64,000 nt of DNA from Methylomonas sp. UP202 (GTDB lineage: Bacteria; Pseudomonadota; Gammaproteobacteria; Methylococcales; Methylomonadaceae). A program made the translations under genes and the position numbers. The stretch covers positions 434,001 to 498,000 of the forward strand of contig NZ_CP123897.1 of assembly GCF_029910655.1 (NCBI RefSeq), read 5' to 3'. Shown here in pieces: positions 8,677-18,229 of this stretch (its first letter is position 1; each line of letters opens with the position of its first letter). Below the pieces are notes generated by a model that ran no database searches, was not told the origin of the DNA, and was given only the letters and a program-made list of their open reading frames with translations.

Positions 8677-9471
8677 ATGCAGGACGTTTCACGCTTGATT
8701 GCCGACGGCGACTTGGACGAGGCGTTGCGGAACACGCAACAACTCATCCGGCAAAACCCAGCGGAGCCTAAATCCCGCATCTTGCTGTTCCAGCTTTATT
8801 GCCTGATTGGTCAATGGGACAAAGCCCTGACCCAATTGAACGTGTTAAGGGACCTGGACAAGTCCACCCTGCTGATGGTCGGCACTTACGAACAAGTATT
8901 GCAATGCGAGGCATTGCGCAAGGATGTTTTCGCCGGACTGAAAACACCACTGATTTTCGGCGAGCCGCGGGAATGGCTGGCTTTGTTGCTGGAAGCGCTA
9001 AAGCTGGAAAATAACGGCAACTATCAACAGGCCGCCCAGATGCGCGTCCAGGCCCTGGAGCAGGCGCCCGCCACCTCGGGGAGTGTCGACGGTACGCCGT
9101 TTGCGTGGATCGCCGACGCCGATAGTCGGCTTGGGCCGTGTTTGGAAGCGATCATGAATGGTCGCTATTACTGGATTCCGTTTATGCAAATCGGCAAGAT
9201 TCAGTTGGAGCCGCCCACGGATTTACGCGATTTGGTTTGGGTCCCGGCCCACTTTACCTGGGTCAACGGCGGCGAGGCGGACGGTTTGATTCCGACCCGT
9301 TATTCCGGTTCGGACGCATCCGACGACCCGCGGATACGCCTGTCGCGGCTGACCGACTGGCAAGCGGTCGCCGACGGAATCGTTCACGGACTTGGGCAAC
9401 GTTTGTTGGCCACCGATGTCGACGATTACGCGTTGCTGGACTTGCGCCTGATCGAATTGGCTAGCGAGTAG
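8677..9471 (+). CDS. tagJ: T6SS accessory protein TagJ (ImpE family)
   Basis: TagJ/ImpE proteins bind the N-terminus of TssB and are thought to help ClpV recycle contracted sheath. The 264-aa product starts with a TPR-like helical half (DVSRLIADGDLDEALRN, then PAEPKSRILLFQLYCLIGQWD), followed by the ImpE-typical GTPFAWIADADSRLGP and LEAIMNGRYYWIPF. ATG at 8677 is chosen over 8665 because TTTTGGAG is spaced correctly for it. tssE follows 11 bp later, and clpV is in the same cluster, consistent with the proposed role. Confidence 0.9.
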   Translation: MQDVSRLIADGDLDEALRNTQQLIRQNPAEPKSRILLFQLYCLIGQWDKALTQLNVLRDLDKSTLLMVGTYEQVLQCEALRKDVFAGLKTPLIFGEPREWLALLLEALKLENNGNYQQAAQMRVQALEQAPATSGSVDGTPFAWIADADSRLGPCLEAIMNGRYYWIPFMQIGKIQLEPPTDLRDLVWVPAHFTWVNGGEADGLIPTRYSGSDASDDPRIRLSRLTDWQAVADGIVHGLGQRLLATDVDDYALLDLRLIELASE

Positions 9472-9482
9472 GGGCACGCGAA

Positions 9483-9986
9483 ATGGCTGAATTGTTGCAT
9501 TCCGAGCGCCTGCAACCCTCGTTACTGGATCGTCTGACCGACGATGCGCCGGAGAATCGGACCGAGGCGCGCGAGCAGCGGGTGATGTCGTTGCGTCAGT
9601 TGCGGCAAAGCGTGCTGCGCGATTTGAGTTGGTTGCTCAACACGGCTGCACTGGAGAGCATGGTGGATTTGTCCGAGGTGCCGCATGCCGCGCGTTCGGT
9701 GATCAATTTCGGTTCGCCGGTGTTTTCCGGCGTGGCGGTGACCGGCATCGACGTGCGTAAGGTCGAAACCAAGGTTCGGCAAGCCATCGCTCAGTTCGAA
9801 CCGCGCATTTTGGCCGACAGCCTCAGCGTCGAATTGATTAAGGACAGCGAACAAATGAGCAATAAAGCGCTGTCGTTTCGAATAGAAGGCGATTTGTGGG
9901 CACAACCGCTACCCGTGCATTTGTATATCCGTAGCGATCTGGATTTGGAAACCGGGGAAATCACCGTGAAGGATTGGGACGGTTAG
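9483..9986 (+). CDS. tssE: T6SS baseplate protein TssE (gp25-like)
   Basis: TssE is the gp25-like baseplate wedge component from which the sheath polymerises. The 167-aa protein shows LRQSVLRDLSWLLNT, then VINFGSPVFSGV and the KVRQAIAQFEPRI helix characteristic of GPW/gp25 lysozyme-like proteins, and ends with strands around LYIRSDLDLETGEI. The length is typical. It is followed 3 bp later by tssF. Confidence 0.93.
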   Translation: MAELLHSERLQPSLLDRLTDDAPENRTEAREQRVMSLRQLRQSVLRDLSWLLNTAALESMVDLSEVPHAARSVINFGSPVFSGVAVTGIDVRKVETKVRQAIAQFEPRILADSLSVELIKDSEQMSNKALSFRIEGDLWAQPLPVHLYIRSDLDLETGEITVKDWDG

Positions 9987-9989
9987 GCG

Positions 9990-11882
9990 ATGGACCCCAA
10001 GTTGCTGAAATATTACAACCGCGAGCTGCAATACGTGCGCGAGGTCGGTGCGGAATTCGCGGCCGAATATCCCAAGATTGCCAGCCGTCTCGGTCTAGAC
10101 ACTTTCGAATGCTCCGATCCCTATGTCGAACGCTTGTTCGAAGGCTTCGCCTTTATGGCGGCGCGGGTGCAGCTTAAGGTCGATGCCGAGTTTCCCAATT
10201 TTACTCAGCAATTGCTGCAAATCGTTTACCCGCATTATTTGTCGGCAACGCCGTCGATGGCGGTCGTCGAGTTCAAACCGGATTTTGCCGAAGCGGCCTT
10301 GGCCGACGGTGCGACGATTCCCAAGGGGACGGTGCTGCGTTCGCAAATTGCCAAGGGCGAACAGACGGCTTGCGAATATCGCACCTCGCAAGCGGTGGAA
10401 TTGTTGCCGCTACAGATTGGCCAACTCGAATACCTGCCGACCCTGGCGGCGGTTTCGAGTCATGGCGTGTCGGCCGGCAAATATGCCGTGCCGGTCAAGG
10501 CGGCCTTTCGCATCGTGCTACGCAGCTTGGGCGGCGCCAAATTCAATAAAATCGCGCTCGACCGCTTGCCGCTGTTTCTGCGCGGGGCCGGCAATATTCC
10601 CTATCGGCTCTACGAACAATTGTTGGCCAATGTCGTCGGCATTGCCGGAAAACACACCCGAGCCAATGCTTCCACGGTGCGTTATTTGGACGGCGGTCGT
10701 CATTGGGTGCGAGGAATGGGCTTCGAGCCGGAAGAGGCCTTACTGCAACAAACGCCGAGGTCGTTCGACGGCTACCGGATTTTGCAGGAATATTTCGCGT
10801 TTCCGGAGCGGTATCTGTTTATCGAATTGGATGGCTTGACCGAACTGGCGGCGGCTTGCGACGGCGAGGAACTCGAATTGTTCGTGTTGCTGGACCGTAG
10901 CGACGCTCAATTGATTAACGTGCTGGATCAAAACAATCTAGCCTTATTTTGCGCGCCGGCCATCAATCTGTTCCCGAAGCGGACCGATCGGTTGCAGATC
11001 GATCAGCGCCAATCCGAATATCACATTGTCGTCGACCGCAGTCGCCCGATGGATTACGAAGTCTACAGCGTCGCCGAAGTGACCGGTTATAGCAAGGATC
11101 AGGGCAGCGAACGCGCGTTCCTGCCGTTCTACGGCTCGAAAACCGCTTACCAGGGCCACGGCGAGACCGCCTTCTACTCGCTCAGGCGCGTGAAACGGGT
11201 GCTGTCATCGAGACAGCGGCGTAAGGGCGTGCGCTCCAGCTATATCGGCAGCGAGGTGTTCGTCGCGTTGGTGGACGCCGCCGAAGCGCCGTATGCCGGC
11301 AATTTGGCGCAATTGGGGCTGGAGACGCTATGCACCAATCGCGACTTGCCGTTGGTGATGCCGGTCGGTCTCGGCGATACCGATTTTACGTTGCAGATTA
11401 GCGCCCCAGTCAAGGCGATACGTTGCATCGTCGGGCCTACCCGGCCGTTGCCGGCGGCCTACGAAGCGGACTCGGTCTGGCGTTTGGTAAACCATTTATC
11501 GCTGAATTATCTGTCGCTGATCGATACCGATCCGAAAGTCGGCGCCGGCGCGTTACGCGAACTATTAAGTCTGTACGCCGACCAGCGCGAGCCGGCCGTC
11601 AAAAAGCAGATCGAGGGCGTGATATCGGTCAACGCTAAAAACGTGGTCAGGCGTATCGATGCCAATGGGCCGATGGTCTTCGGCCGCGGGCTGGAAATTA
11701 CCGTGGTATTGGACGAGTCCGCCTTCGAGGGCGGCGGTTATTTTCTGCTGGGTACGGTACTGGAACGCTTCTTCAGCCGCTATGTGTCGATCAATTCGTT
11801 CGTCGAGACCGTGATTCGCAGCACCGATAGAGGCGAGGTGGCGCGTTGGCCAGCGAGGATGGGATGTCGTCACACGATTTAA
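9990..11882 (+). CDS. tssF: T6SS baseplate protein TssF (ImpG/VasA)
   Basis: TssF forms the (TssF)2-TssG wedge core of the baseplate. The 630-aa length is normal. It starts with the family-typical LLKYYNRELQYVREVGAEFA, then YPKIASRLGLD and DPYVERLFEGFAFMAARV. Near the end it has GRGLEITVVLDESAFEGGG and LGTVLERFFSRYVSINSF. The ATG at 9990 is 3 bp after the tssE stop. Its 3' end overlaps the start of tssG by 19-37 bp depending on which tssG start is used. Confidence 0.95.
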   Translation: MDPKLLKYYNRELQYVREVGAEFAAEYPKIASRLGLDTFECSDPYVERLFEGFAFMAARVQLKVDAEFPNFTQQLLQIVYPHYLSATPSMAVVEFKPDFAEAALADGATIPKGTVLRSQIAKGEQTACEYRTSQAVELLPLQIGQLEYLPTLAAVSSHGVSAGKYAVPVKAAFRIVLRSLGGAKFNKIALDRLPLFLRGAGNIPYRLYEQLLANVVGIAGKHTRANASTVRYLDGGRHWVRGMGFEPEEALLQQTPRSFDGYRILQEYFAFPERYLFIELDGLTELAAACDGEELELFVLLDRSDAQLINVLDQNNLALFCAPAINLFPKRTDRLQIDQRQSEYHIVVDRSRPMDYEVYSVAEVTGYSKDQGSERAFLPFYGSKTAYQGHGETAFYSLRRVKRVLSSRQRRKGVRSSYIGSEVFVALVDAAEAPYAGNLAQLGLETLCTNRDLPLVMPVGLGDTDFTLQISAPVKAIRCIVGPTRPLPAAYEADSVWRLVNHLSLNYLSLIDTDPKVGAGALRELLSLYADQREPAVKKQIEGVISVNAKNVVRRIDANGPMVFGRGLEITVVLDESAFEGGGYFLLGTVLERFFSRYVSINSFVETVIRSTDRGEVARWPARMGCRHTI

Positions 11883-12910
11883 TGGCCGAATTGATCAAGG
11901 ACGCGTCGCGATTCGATTTTTTCGAGGCGATGCGCTTGATCGAGTGCGCCAATCCCAACAAGCCTCGGCTGGGGACCAGCGTTAAAGCCGTGGACGATCC
12001 GGTGCATTTGTCGCAAGAGCCGGAGTTGGAATTCCCGGCTTCGACGGTGGCTCGCTACCACGCCGACGGCGCCAAGCCGCGCTTGGCCGTGAATTTCATG
12101 GGTTTGTTCGGTCCCAACGGACCGTTACCCTTGCATTTGACCGAGTACGCCCGCGAACGTCTCCGCCATCATCACGACCCGACCTTCGCGCGCTTTGTCG
12201 ACGTGTTTCACCACCGGATGATAGGCCTGTTCTACCGGGCCTGGGCCAATGCTCGGCCGGAGGTGAGCTACGACAGGCCCGAGACCGACCGCTTCGGTTT
12301 CTACGTGGCGGCCCTGCAAGGCACGGCCGGCAACGCTTTTCAGGATCGCGACGCGCTGCCGGATCGGGCTCGGCTATTTTATGCCGGCCATTTTTCGGGA
12401 CAGGCCAAGCACCCGGATGGGTTGCGGTCTATTCTTTCCGATATTTTGCGGGTTCCGGTGCGGATCGCCGAATTCGTCGGCGAATGGATGGATATACAGC
12501 CGCGCGAACAGACTCGTCTGGGCTTGAGCATGGTCACCGCCGTGCTGGGACAGTCCGCCGTGATCGGTGCCAGCGTGTTCGGTTGTCAGCACAAGTTCAG
12601 AGTCGTGCTGGGGCCGTTGCCGTTGGTTTTGTATTTGGCGCTGCTGCCGGGCGGGATCTTGCTGCCGCAACTGGTGGCCATCGTCCGGCAATACGCCGGC
12701 GACGAGTGGGTGTGGGATGCTCAACTGAGTTTGCAGGCCGATCAAGTGCCGGCCGAGCTCTGCTTGGGGCAACCGGCCCAGCCGGCGGTTCTGGCCGAGC
12801 GCGGTGGCGGGCAGCTGGGCTGGAGTCTGTGGTTGGGGCCGCGCTCGACCTGCGCCGATGCCGACGATTTAACGCTTAACCCGTTCATCGCCGCTGTCGG
12901 CGCCCGATGA
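11864..12910 (+). CDS. tssG: T6SS baseplate protein TssG (ImpH/VasB)
   Basis: TssG joins two TssF copies in the baseplate wedge. Visible signatures are DASRFDFFEAMRLIEC near the start, ARYHADGAKPRLAVNFMGLFGPNGPLPLHLTEYA, and FYRAWANARPEVSY. ATG at 11864 follows GAGG at about 6 bp and gives 348 aa. An in-frame TTG at 11846 would add MASEDG and cannot be excluded. The gene overlaps the end of tssF, the usual arrangement for this pair, and clpV follows 34 bp later. Confidence 0.92.
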   Translation: MSSHDLMAELIKDASRFDFFEAMRLIECANPNKPRLGTSVKAVDDPVHLSQEPELEFPASTVARYHADGAKPRLAVNFMGLFGPNGPLPLHLTEYARERLRHHHDPTFARFVDVFHHRMIGLFYRAWANARPEVSYDRPETDRFGFYVAALQGTAGNAFQDRDALPDRARLFYAGHFSGQAKHPDGLRSILSDILRVPVRIAEFVGEWMDIQPREQTRLGLSMVTAVLGQSAVIGASVFGCQHKFRVVLGPLPLVLYLALLPGGILLPQLVAIVRQYAGDEWVWDAQLSLQADQVPAELCLGQPAQPAVLAERGGGQLGWSLWLGPRSTCADADDLTLNPFIAAVGAR

Positions 12911-12944
12911 GCGATACCTAAAACGATAACGATGGGAACCAACG

Positions 12945-15626
12945 ATGGCGGAAATTAGCCGAGTCAAGCTGTTCGGGAAGTTAAACAAGGTTTGCTACAA
13001 AGCCGTGGAAAGCGCGACGGTGTTTTGCAAATTGCGCGGTAACCCTTATGTCGAACTGGTGCATTGGTTGAGCCAGTTGCTGCAATTGCCGGACTCCGAT
13101 ATTCACCGTCTGCTCAAGCATTACGGCTTGGACGGTTCGGTGATCGCCAAGGAAGTGACAGCGGCGTTGGACAAATTGCCGCGCGGTTCCACCGCCATTT
13201 CCGACTTCTCGCCGCACATTGAGGACAGTGTCGAGCGCGGCTGGGTTTACGGCACCTTGCTGTATGGCGAAAATCAAGTGCGTAGCGGGCATCTGTTGAT
13301 CGGCATGTTGAAAACCAAGGCGCTACGCAACGAATTAATCGGCATTTCCCGCGAGTTCGACAAACTGAAACCGGACACCGTTACCGACGAATTTCCGAAA
13401 ATCACCGCCGGTTCCCCGGAAGAAGGTTTGGCGGCCAGCGACGGCTCGCATATCGCCGCGACGCCCGGCGAGGCCAGCGGCGCGATCGCGCCGGCGGCGA
13501 TGGGCAAGCAAGAAGCATTGAAGCAGTTTACCGTCGATCTGACCGAACAGGCCCGCAACGGCAAGATCGATCCGATTGTCGGTCGCGACGAGGAAATCCG
13601 CCAGGTTATCGACATCCTGATGCGCCGCCGCCAGAACAACCCGATCCTGACGGGCGAGGCGGGCGTCGGCAAGACCGCCGTCGTCGAAGGCTTCGCGCTG
13701 AAAATCGTCGCCGGCGACGTGCCACCGTCGTTGCGCGACGTCAGTTTGCGCACCTTGGATGTCGGCTTGCTGCAAGCCGGCGCCAGCATGAAGGGCGAAT
13801 TCGAAAACCGTCTGCGTCAAGTGATCGAAGAAGTTCAGGCTTCGCCGAAACCCATCATTTTGTTCATCGACGAAGCCCATACCCTGGTAGGCGCCGGCGG
13901 CGCGGCGGGTACCGGCGACGCGGCCAACCTGCTGAAACCGGCCTTGGCGCGCGGCGCATTGCGTACCGTCGCGGCCACGACCTGGGCCGAATACAAAAAA
14001 CATATCGAAAAAGATCCGGCCTTGACCCGCCGCTTTCAAGTCGTGCAAGTTCACGAACCCGACGAAGCCAAAGCCATCGGCATGATGCGCGGCGTCGTAT
14101 CGGTGCAGGAGAAGCACCATCAAGTCTTGATTCTGGACGAGGCGCTGGAAGCCGCCGTCAAACTGTCGCATCGCTACATTCCGGCTCGGCAATTGCCGGA
14201 TAAGGCGGTCAGCTTGCTGGATACCGCCTGCGCCCGCGTCGGCGTCAGTCAACACGCGGTGCCTGCCGAAGTCGACGATTGCCGCAAGCGCATCGACGCG
14301 CTGGAAACCGAACTGGCGATCATCGGCCGCGAAAAAGCAGTCGGCGTCGAAGTGGCGGGGCGCGAGGAATTGGCCAACGAAAAACTGGCGGCCGAACGCG
14401 AGCGACTAGTCGGTTTGGAAGAGCGCTGGAATGCGGAGAAAGCCTTGGTCGAACAGATTCTGGCGCTGCGCGGCAAGCTACGCGCAGCCGGGCACGCGGT
14501 GGACGGGGCTAGTGACGCCGAGGTCGGTGGTGAGGATCGCGACGCGTTGCTCGCCGAATTGAAAGCCCTGCAAGCGCAGTTGCACGAACAACAAGGCGAA
14601 TCGCCGTTGATTTTGCCGACTGTCGACCATCAGGCCGTGGCTTCGGTGGTGCAGGATTGGACCGGTATTCCGGTTGGACGGATGGTCAAAAACGAAATCG
14701 AGACCGTGCTGAAATTGGCGGACAATCTGGAGCAACGCATCATCGGCCAACGCCACGCGTTGGAGATGATCGCCAAGCGCATCCAGACCTCGCGCGCCGG
14801 TCTCGACAACCCCAACAAACCGATCGGCGTGTTCATGTTGGCGGGTACCTCCGGCGTCGGCAAGACCGAAACCGCGCTGGCGCTGGCCGAGGCCTTGTAC
14901 GGCGGCGAGCAAAACGTCATCACGATCAACATGAGCGAATATCAGGAAGCGCATACCGTCTCCACATTGAAAGGCGCGCCTCCCGGCTACGTCGGTTACG
15001 GCGAGGGCGGCGTGTTGACCGAAGCCGTGCGGCGGCGGCCCTACAGCGTGGTGTTGCTGGACGAGGTGGAAAAAGCCCATCCGGATGTCCACGAAATCTT
15101 CTTTCAAGTGTTCGACAAGGGCTGGATGGAAGACGGCGAGGGCCGGGTCATCGACTTCAAAAACACGCTGATCCTGCTCACCACCAACGCCGGTACCGAC
15201 CTGATCGCGAACCTGTGCAAGGACCCGGATCTGATGCCGGAACCGGAAGGCATTGCCAAAGCGCTACGCGAACCGTTGCTGAAGGTGTTCCCGCCGGCGC
15301 TACTGGGCCGTCTGGTTGTGATTCCGTACTACCCGCTCAGCGACGAAATGATAGGCGCGATCGCTCGCTTGCAACTGAATCGCATCAAAAAACGCGTCGA
15401 GGAATCCCACAAAGTACCGTTTAGCTACGACGACGAGGTCATCAAACTGATCGCCAGCCGCTGCACAGAACTGGAAAGCGGCGGTCGGATGATAGACGCG
15501 ATCCTGACCAATACCGTGCTACCGAAAATCAGCGAGGAGTTTTTGACGCGGATGATGGAAGGCACGCCGATCGAGCGGGTGCATGTCAAGGTCGAGGACG
15601 GGGAGTTTGGGTATGGGTTCCAGTGA
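12945..15626 (+). CDS. clpV: T6SS sheath-recycling AAA+ ATPase ClpV (TssH)
   Basis: ClpV disassembles contracted TssBC sheaths so they can be reused. The 893-aa protein has a Clp N-domain (about 1-160), AAA1 with Walker A GEAGVGKT at 237-244 and FIDEAHTLVGAGG, a coiled middle domain (about 440-560), AAA2 with Walker A GTSGVGKT at 634-641, and a C-terminal D2-small domain. The spacing and the ETVLKLADNLEQRIIGQ linker distinguish ClpV from ClpB. It is the last of the tightly packed structural genes; base composition changes sharply just downstream. Confidence 0.96.
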   Translation: MAEISRVKLFGKLNKVCYKAVESATVFCKLRGNPYVELVHWLSQLLQLPDSDIHRLLKHYGLDGSVIAKEVTAALDKLPRGSTAISDFSPHIEDSVERGWVYGTLLYGENQVRSGHLLIGMLKTKALRNELIGISREFDKLKPDTVTDEFPKITAGSPEEGLAASDGSHIAATPGEASGAIAPAAMGKQEALKQFTVDLTEQARNGKIDPIVGRDEEIRQVIDILMRRRQNNPILTGEAGVGKTAVVEGFALKIVAGDVPPSLRDVSLRTLDVGLLQAGASMKGEFENRLRQVIEEVQASPKPIILFIDEAHTLVGAGGAAGTGDAANLLKPALARGALRTVAATTWAEYKKHIEKDPALTRRFQVVQVHEPDEAKAIGMMRGVVSVQEKHHQVLILDEALEAAVKLSHRYIPARQLPDKAVSLLDTACARVGVSQHAVPAEVDDCRKRIDALETELAIIGREKAVGVEVAGREELANEKLAAERERLVGLEERWNAEKALVEQILALRGKLRAAGHAVDGASDAEVGGEDRDALLAELKALQAQLHEQQGESPLILPTVDHQAVASVVQDWTGIPVGRMVKNEIETVLKLADNLEQRIIGQRHALEMIAKRIQTSRAGLDNPNKPIGVFMLAGTSGVGKTETALALAEALYGGEQNVITINMSEYQEAHTVSTLKGAPPGYVGYGEGGVLTEAVRRRPYSVVLLDEVEKAHPDVHEIFFQVFDKGWMEDGEGRVIDFKNTLILLTTNAGTDLIANLCKDPDLMPEPEGIAKALREPLLKVFPPALLGRLVVIPYYPLSDEMIGAIARLQLNRIKKRVEESHKVPFSYDDEVIKLIASRCTELESGGRMIDAILTNTVLPKISEEFLTRMMEGTPIERVHVKVEDGEFGYGFQ

Positions 15627-15792
15627 ATGGCCAAATCGGGTAGATATTATTTATTAATAAGTACTATTTGAAAATTGTGGCTAATTGAATATGTAGTGGA
15701 AATATCCATTCTTGAATATTGTTTTATTCAGGAGTGTTTCGCCTCGGGCTAGCAAGAGGTTTCAATTTCTGGGCTGAAGATTATTAGGGGGG

Positions 15793-16326
15793 ATGATGTG
15801 TGACTTTGTCGATTTTAGTTGGGGGCGGTTGCCCAAATACTATTTGAATGCGCAGGTTGATAAACCGGATGCGAATATGTATTTCTATGAGTTGGAAACG
15901 CCTATTAAGGGCGGGAAGGGGTTTTTGGTCGATGATGAGAAAGTATCGGCGTTTGGGCGAACCGGCCAAAATAAGATCCAAAAGCCGCTTCATATTAACG
16001 TGACAAGGCAAAAGCATAGCTTTCAGGCTGGTTTTCATTTGACGTGGAAGATTAGAGGTGTTGGTGGTTTTCCTGGTATGCAAAAAGCATATTTTTTCTG
16101 GGATCTCGTGCCTGCTAGAAATGGGAATAGATCATTTGAGTACCGAAGTGGGAATGCCGGGAAGGTTTGTGTATCGGCAAATGGGTTCTACGAAGGAACT
16201 GATTCTCCGTTCGACGAGGCTTCGGACGCAAAAGTGTTAGAAGAACACTCCTTTAGAATAGCGTATGGATTCATTGAAAAAATTTGTAAATTAAACGGAG
16301 ATATAATACATCCTGATTTGGCTTAA
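15793..16326 (+). CDS. Hypothetical protein, first gene of AT-rich islet
   Basis: The 177-aa product is not recognised. GGGGGG lies immediately upstream of two adjacent ATGs (15793 and 15796). The protein is rich in aromatic residues and predicted strands, with no signal peptide or membrane segment visible. It is visibly more AT-rich than the T6SS genes and lies between clpV and other unknown genes, so it may be a recently acquired T6SS cargo or accessory protein. This role is an inference from position only. Confidence 0.6.
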   Translation: MMCDFVDFSWGRLPKYYLNAQVDKPDANMYFYELETPIKGGKGFLVDDEKVSAFGRTGQNKIQKPLHINVTRQKHSFQAGFHLTWKIRGVGGFPGMQKAYFFWDLVPARNGNRSFEYRSGNAGKVCVSANGFYEGTDSPFDEASDAKVLEEHSFRIAYGFIEKICKLNGDIIHPDLA

Positions 16327-16338
16327 TGAGCAATCTGG

Positions 16339-16542
16339 ATGAAGCCTAATGATAGTCTGAGTAAGGGCTCTTCAAAATTGGCGGGGCTGATTAATAGATT
16401 ATTCGATCGAGGCCTTTTTTCTGAAATCGCACTAAATAAAAAGAAATATATTCAGCTAGTGGTCGGTATAGAGTATGGTTGCGAATTTTTTGGTGCTAAT
16501 AAACCAGAGGGGGCTGCTGTTCGGATGCATTTAAGCGAATAA
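16339..16542 (+). CDS. Short hypothetical ORF (67 aa)
   Basis: The 67-aa frame starts 12 bp after the previous stop, which suggests co-transcription, but no good ribosome-binding site is visible. It is basic in the middle (LNKKKYIQLVVGIEYG) and shows no recognisable domain. It may be a small partner of the upstream gene or a remnant of a longer gene. Confidence 0.3.
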   Translation: MKPNDSLSKGSSKLAGLINRLFDRGLFSEIALNKKKYIQLVVGIEYGCEFFGANKPEGAAVRMHLSE

Positions 16543-16871
16543 GCTAATAGAGAAGTTTAAAAGCCTAGTACTTTGGAGTGTCTACGGGCGCTGTTTCTTT
16601 AGATATTTTCAATAAATCGAGTTTTAGGTAGTCTCTGATTTATTCGCAATATTAAATTTCAATAACAATTAAATCAATGGCTTAAGCATCAATTTGTCTT
16701 GAAAAACTGAATTAATCAGAAGTTCCTTAGGCGCTTGGTTTTAAAAGTGTAGTGCTTTTGTTAAATGATTTCGGCGCCTACGCAGTAGGATACTGAGGGA
16801 CATGTCACTGTGCTAAGTTTTTTTAAAATTATCCTCTTTCTTGGTCGAAAGATATATATGGGAGTCTGTTC
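16543..16871. other. 329-bp AT-rich non-coding stretch
   Basis: No credible gene, repeat or terminator is seen. The sequence is distinctly T- and A-rich compared with the flanking T6SS genes and presumably carries the promoter for the gene starting at 16872, but no clear -35/-10 pair can be assigned. Confidence 0.5.
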
Positions 16872-17552
16872 ATGCAAATGAGCAAAACGTTGGTACTTAA
16901 CACGCTTTCCGGTTTAGGGGCTACCAATAATAATTGGGGTATTTGTGGAATCAATGCTTGCATGATGTTGCTGTTTGATTTTAGAGCCGGCCCGAGGAGA
17001 CGTGAACTAATCAATCATACGCAATTTCATACGGTATTGATTGCCATCAGCAAATGGTTGGAAAAAATCGAGCAAACGGGTGACCCAATTAAGCAGAGTA
17101 TCATCGCGTTTGCCGGCGATTTCGGTATGCCGAAAGGGACTAAGTTGGTGTGGGACTATCAAAAAACCAGGGGAGAAATCCTGAAGGTTTTGTCTGGTGA
17201 CAAATCTCAAGTCACCGAAGAGAATTTAGCGAAATTGGAAATTAATCTTCCGCTGCCGCCGGAAGCCGTGACGCACTTTTTAAATAGCATGTATGGCGTG
17301 GACGCCGCTTGGGAATCAACGAGTAGTCAGACGGCAACCGGTATTATCGGTGTCAAGAGTCCTTTAGCAAAAGGCAATACCAGTTATGGCGGATTGGGGC
17401 ATTGGATTTATGGCGGAAGAGGTAAGTATTATACTTGGGGCTCGGGATACGACTCTATTAAAGAAATAAAGCCTTGGGATTTTGAAGCCGTGTATAGGGT
17501 TTATTTGAAGAGTAATTTGAACGTTAGGACGACAACCCAATCTCTGGGCTAG
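16872..17552 (+). CDS. Candidate papain-like cysteine hydrolase, putative T6SS cargo
   Basis: The 226-aa protein is not recognised by name. Two segments look like the core of a papain/NlpC-type hydrolase: NNNWGICGINACMMLL with Cys25 at the start of a helix, and GGLGHWIYGGRGKYYTWGSG with His177 on a strand followed by an aromatic-rich strand. The Cys-then-His order and about 150-residue spacing fit that fold; no third catalytic residue can be assigned with confidence. No signal peptide is present, as is common for T6SS cargo. GGAG is 7 bp before the ATG. It lies between clpV and the vgrG-rhs genes in the AT-rich islet. The activity and effector role are inferences; no immunity gene is obvious. 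Confidence 0.6.
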   Translation: MQMSKTLVLNTLSGLGATNNNWGICGINACMMLLFDFRAGPRRRELINHTQFHTVLIAISKWLEKIEQTGDPIKQSIIAFAGDFGMPKGTKLVWDYQKTRGEILKVLSGDKSQVTEENLAKLEINLPLPPEAVTHFLNSMYGVDAAWESTSSQTATGIIGVKSPLAKGNTSYGGLGHWIYGGRGKYYTWGSGYDSIKEIKPWDFEAVYRVYLKSNLNVRTTTQSLG

Positions 17553-17758
17553 ATTTGTCGATGTTTTGGGTTTGTCCTTGCGGAGTTAGACAAATGGTTC
17601 CACGACTCGGGTGTTTTCGATGGGGGCGTAAATTACGATTGTTGTGTTATTTCTGGGTTCAGACTGAGTGACTCAATTGAGGTGGGGTAGCGTTAAATGG
17701 ATTTCTTGTTTCTTTAATATGGTGCGTGTTTTAAAAATTATATATTCGGAGCAGTTAG

Positions 17759-18229
17759 ATGGCTAATTGGATTATTTCTTGTCACGGTTACAGCGACGTT
17801 AAGTCAGGGAACAAATTAGCGCTTACCACGAGACAATCTTACGAGAATTGCGCTATACCCATGGGTGTCGAGTTGGTGACTTATACCGAGCAAGACCAGA
17901 ATCTTTCGATGGCCGATGGTTGGGATCTTTGGACTAAACTGACCGGCAATCAGGAAGCGGCCGCTTATGCTCTTAGGCATAAAGGTAAAAAATGGCCGAC
18001 GTCGATCATCAATTACGGTCTTAGTGGTCCCCACGACGCTTCGGATTACCAAGGGTGGCTTGATGCAAACGGCGACTACGCGTGCGGATTGTTTGAAGTT
18101 GGTAACCGGCAGCCGTTTTGGGCATTTCAAATTGGCGTGCAGGTTACCACGCTAAAGGATGTATTAAATCAAGCTAAGACGGCGAAGGTTGCCCGCGTTT
18201 ATTATCTGGCCTGCCAGGAGTTGGGGTAG
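17759..18229 (+). CDS. Small protein with His-Gly and Ala-Cys motifs (Stv-adhesin-like?)
   Basis: The 156-aa product begins WIISCHGYSD (His9) on a predicted strand and ends VYYLACQELG (Cys152) on another. Between them are IPMGVELVTYTEQ and SIINYGLSGPHD. From memory this resembles proteins labelled putative adhesin Stv domain, but I cannot verify that. The order of a strand-terminal His-Gly and a late Ala-Cys also resembles the caspase/CHAT pattern seen in the CHAT protein at 2.6-4.9 kb, which may be coincidence. CGGAG precedes the ATG at good spacing. It is in the same AT-rich islet as the cysteine hydrolase candidate and may be its partner. Confidence 0.6.
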   Translation: MANWIISCHGYSDVKSGNKLALTTRQSYENCAIPMGVELVTYTEQDQNLSMADGWDLWTKLTGNQEAAAYALRHKGKKWPTSIINYGLSGPHDASDYQGWLDANGDYACGLFEVGNRQPFWAFQIGVQVTTLKDVLNQAKTAKVARVYYLACQELG

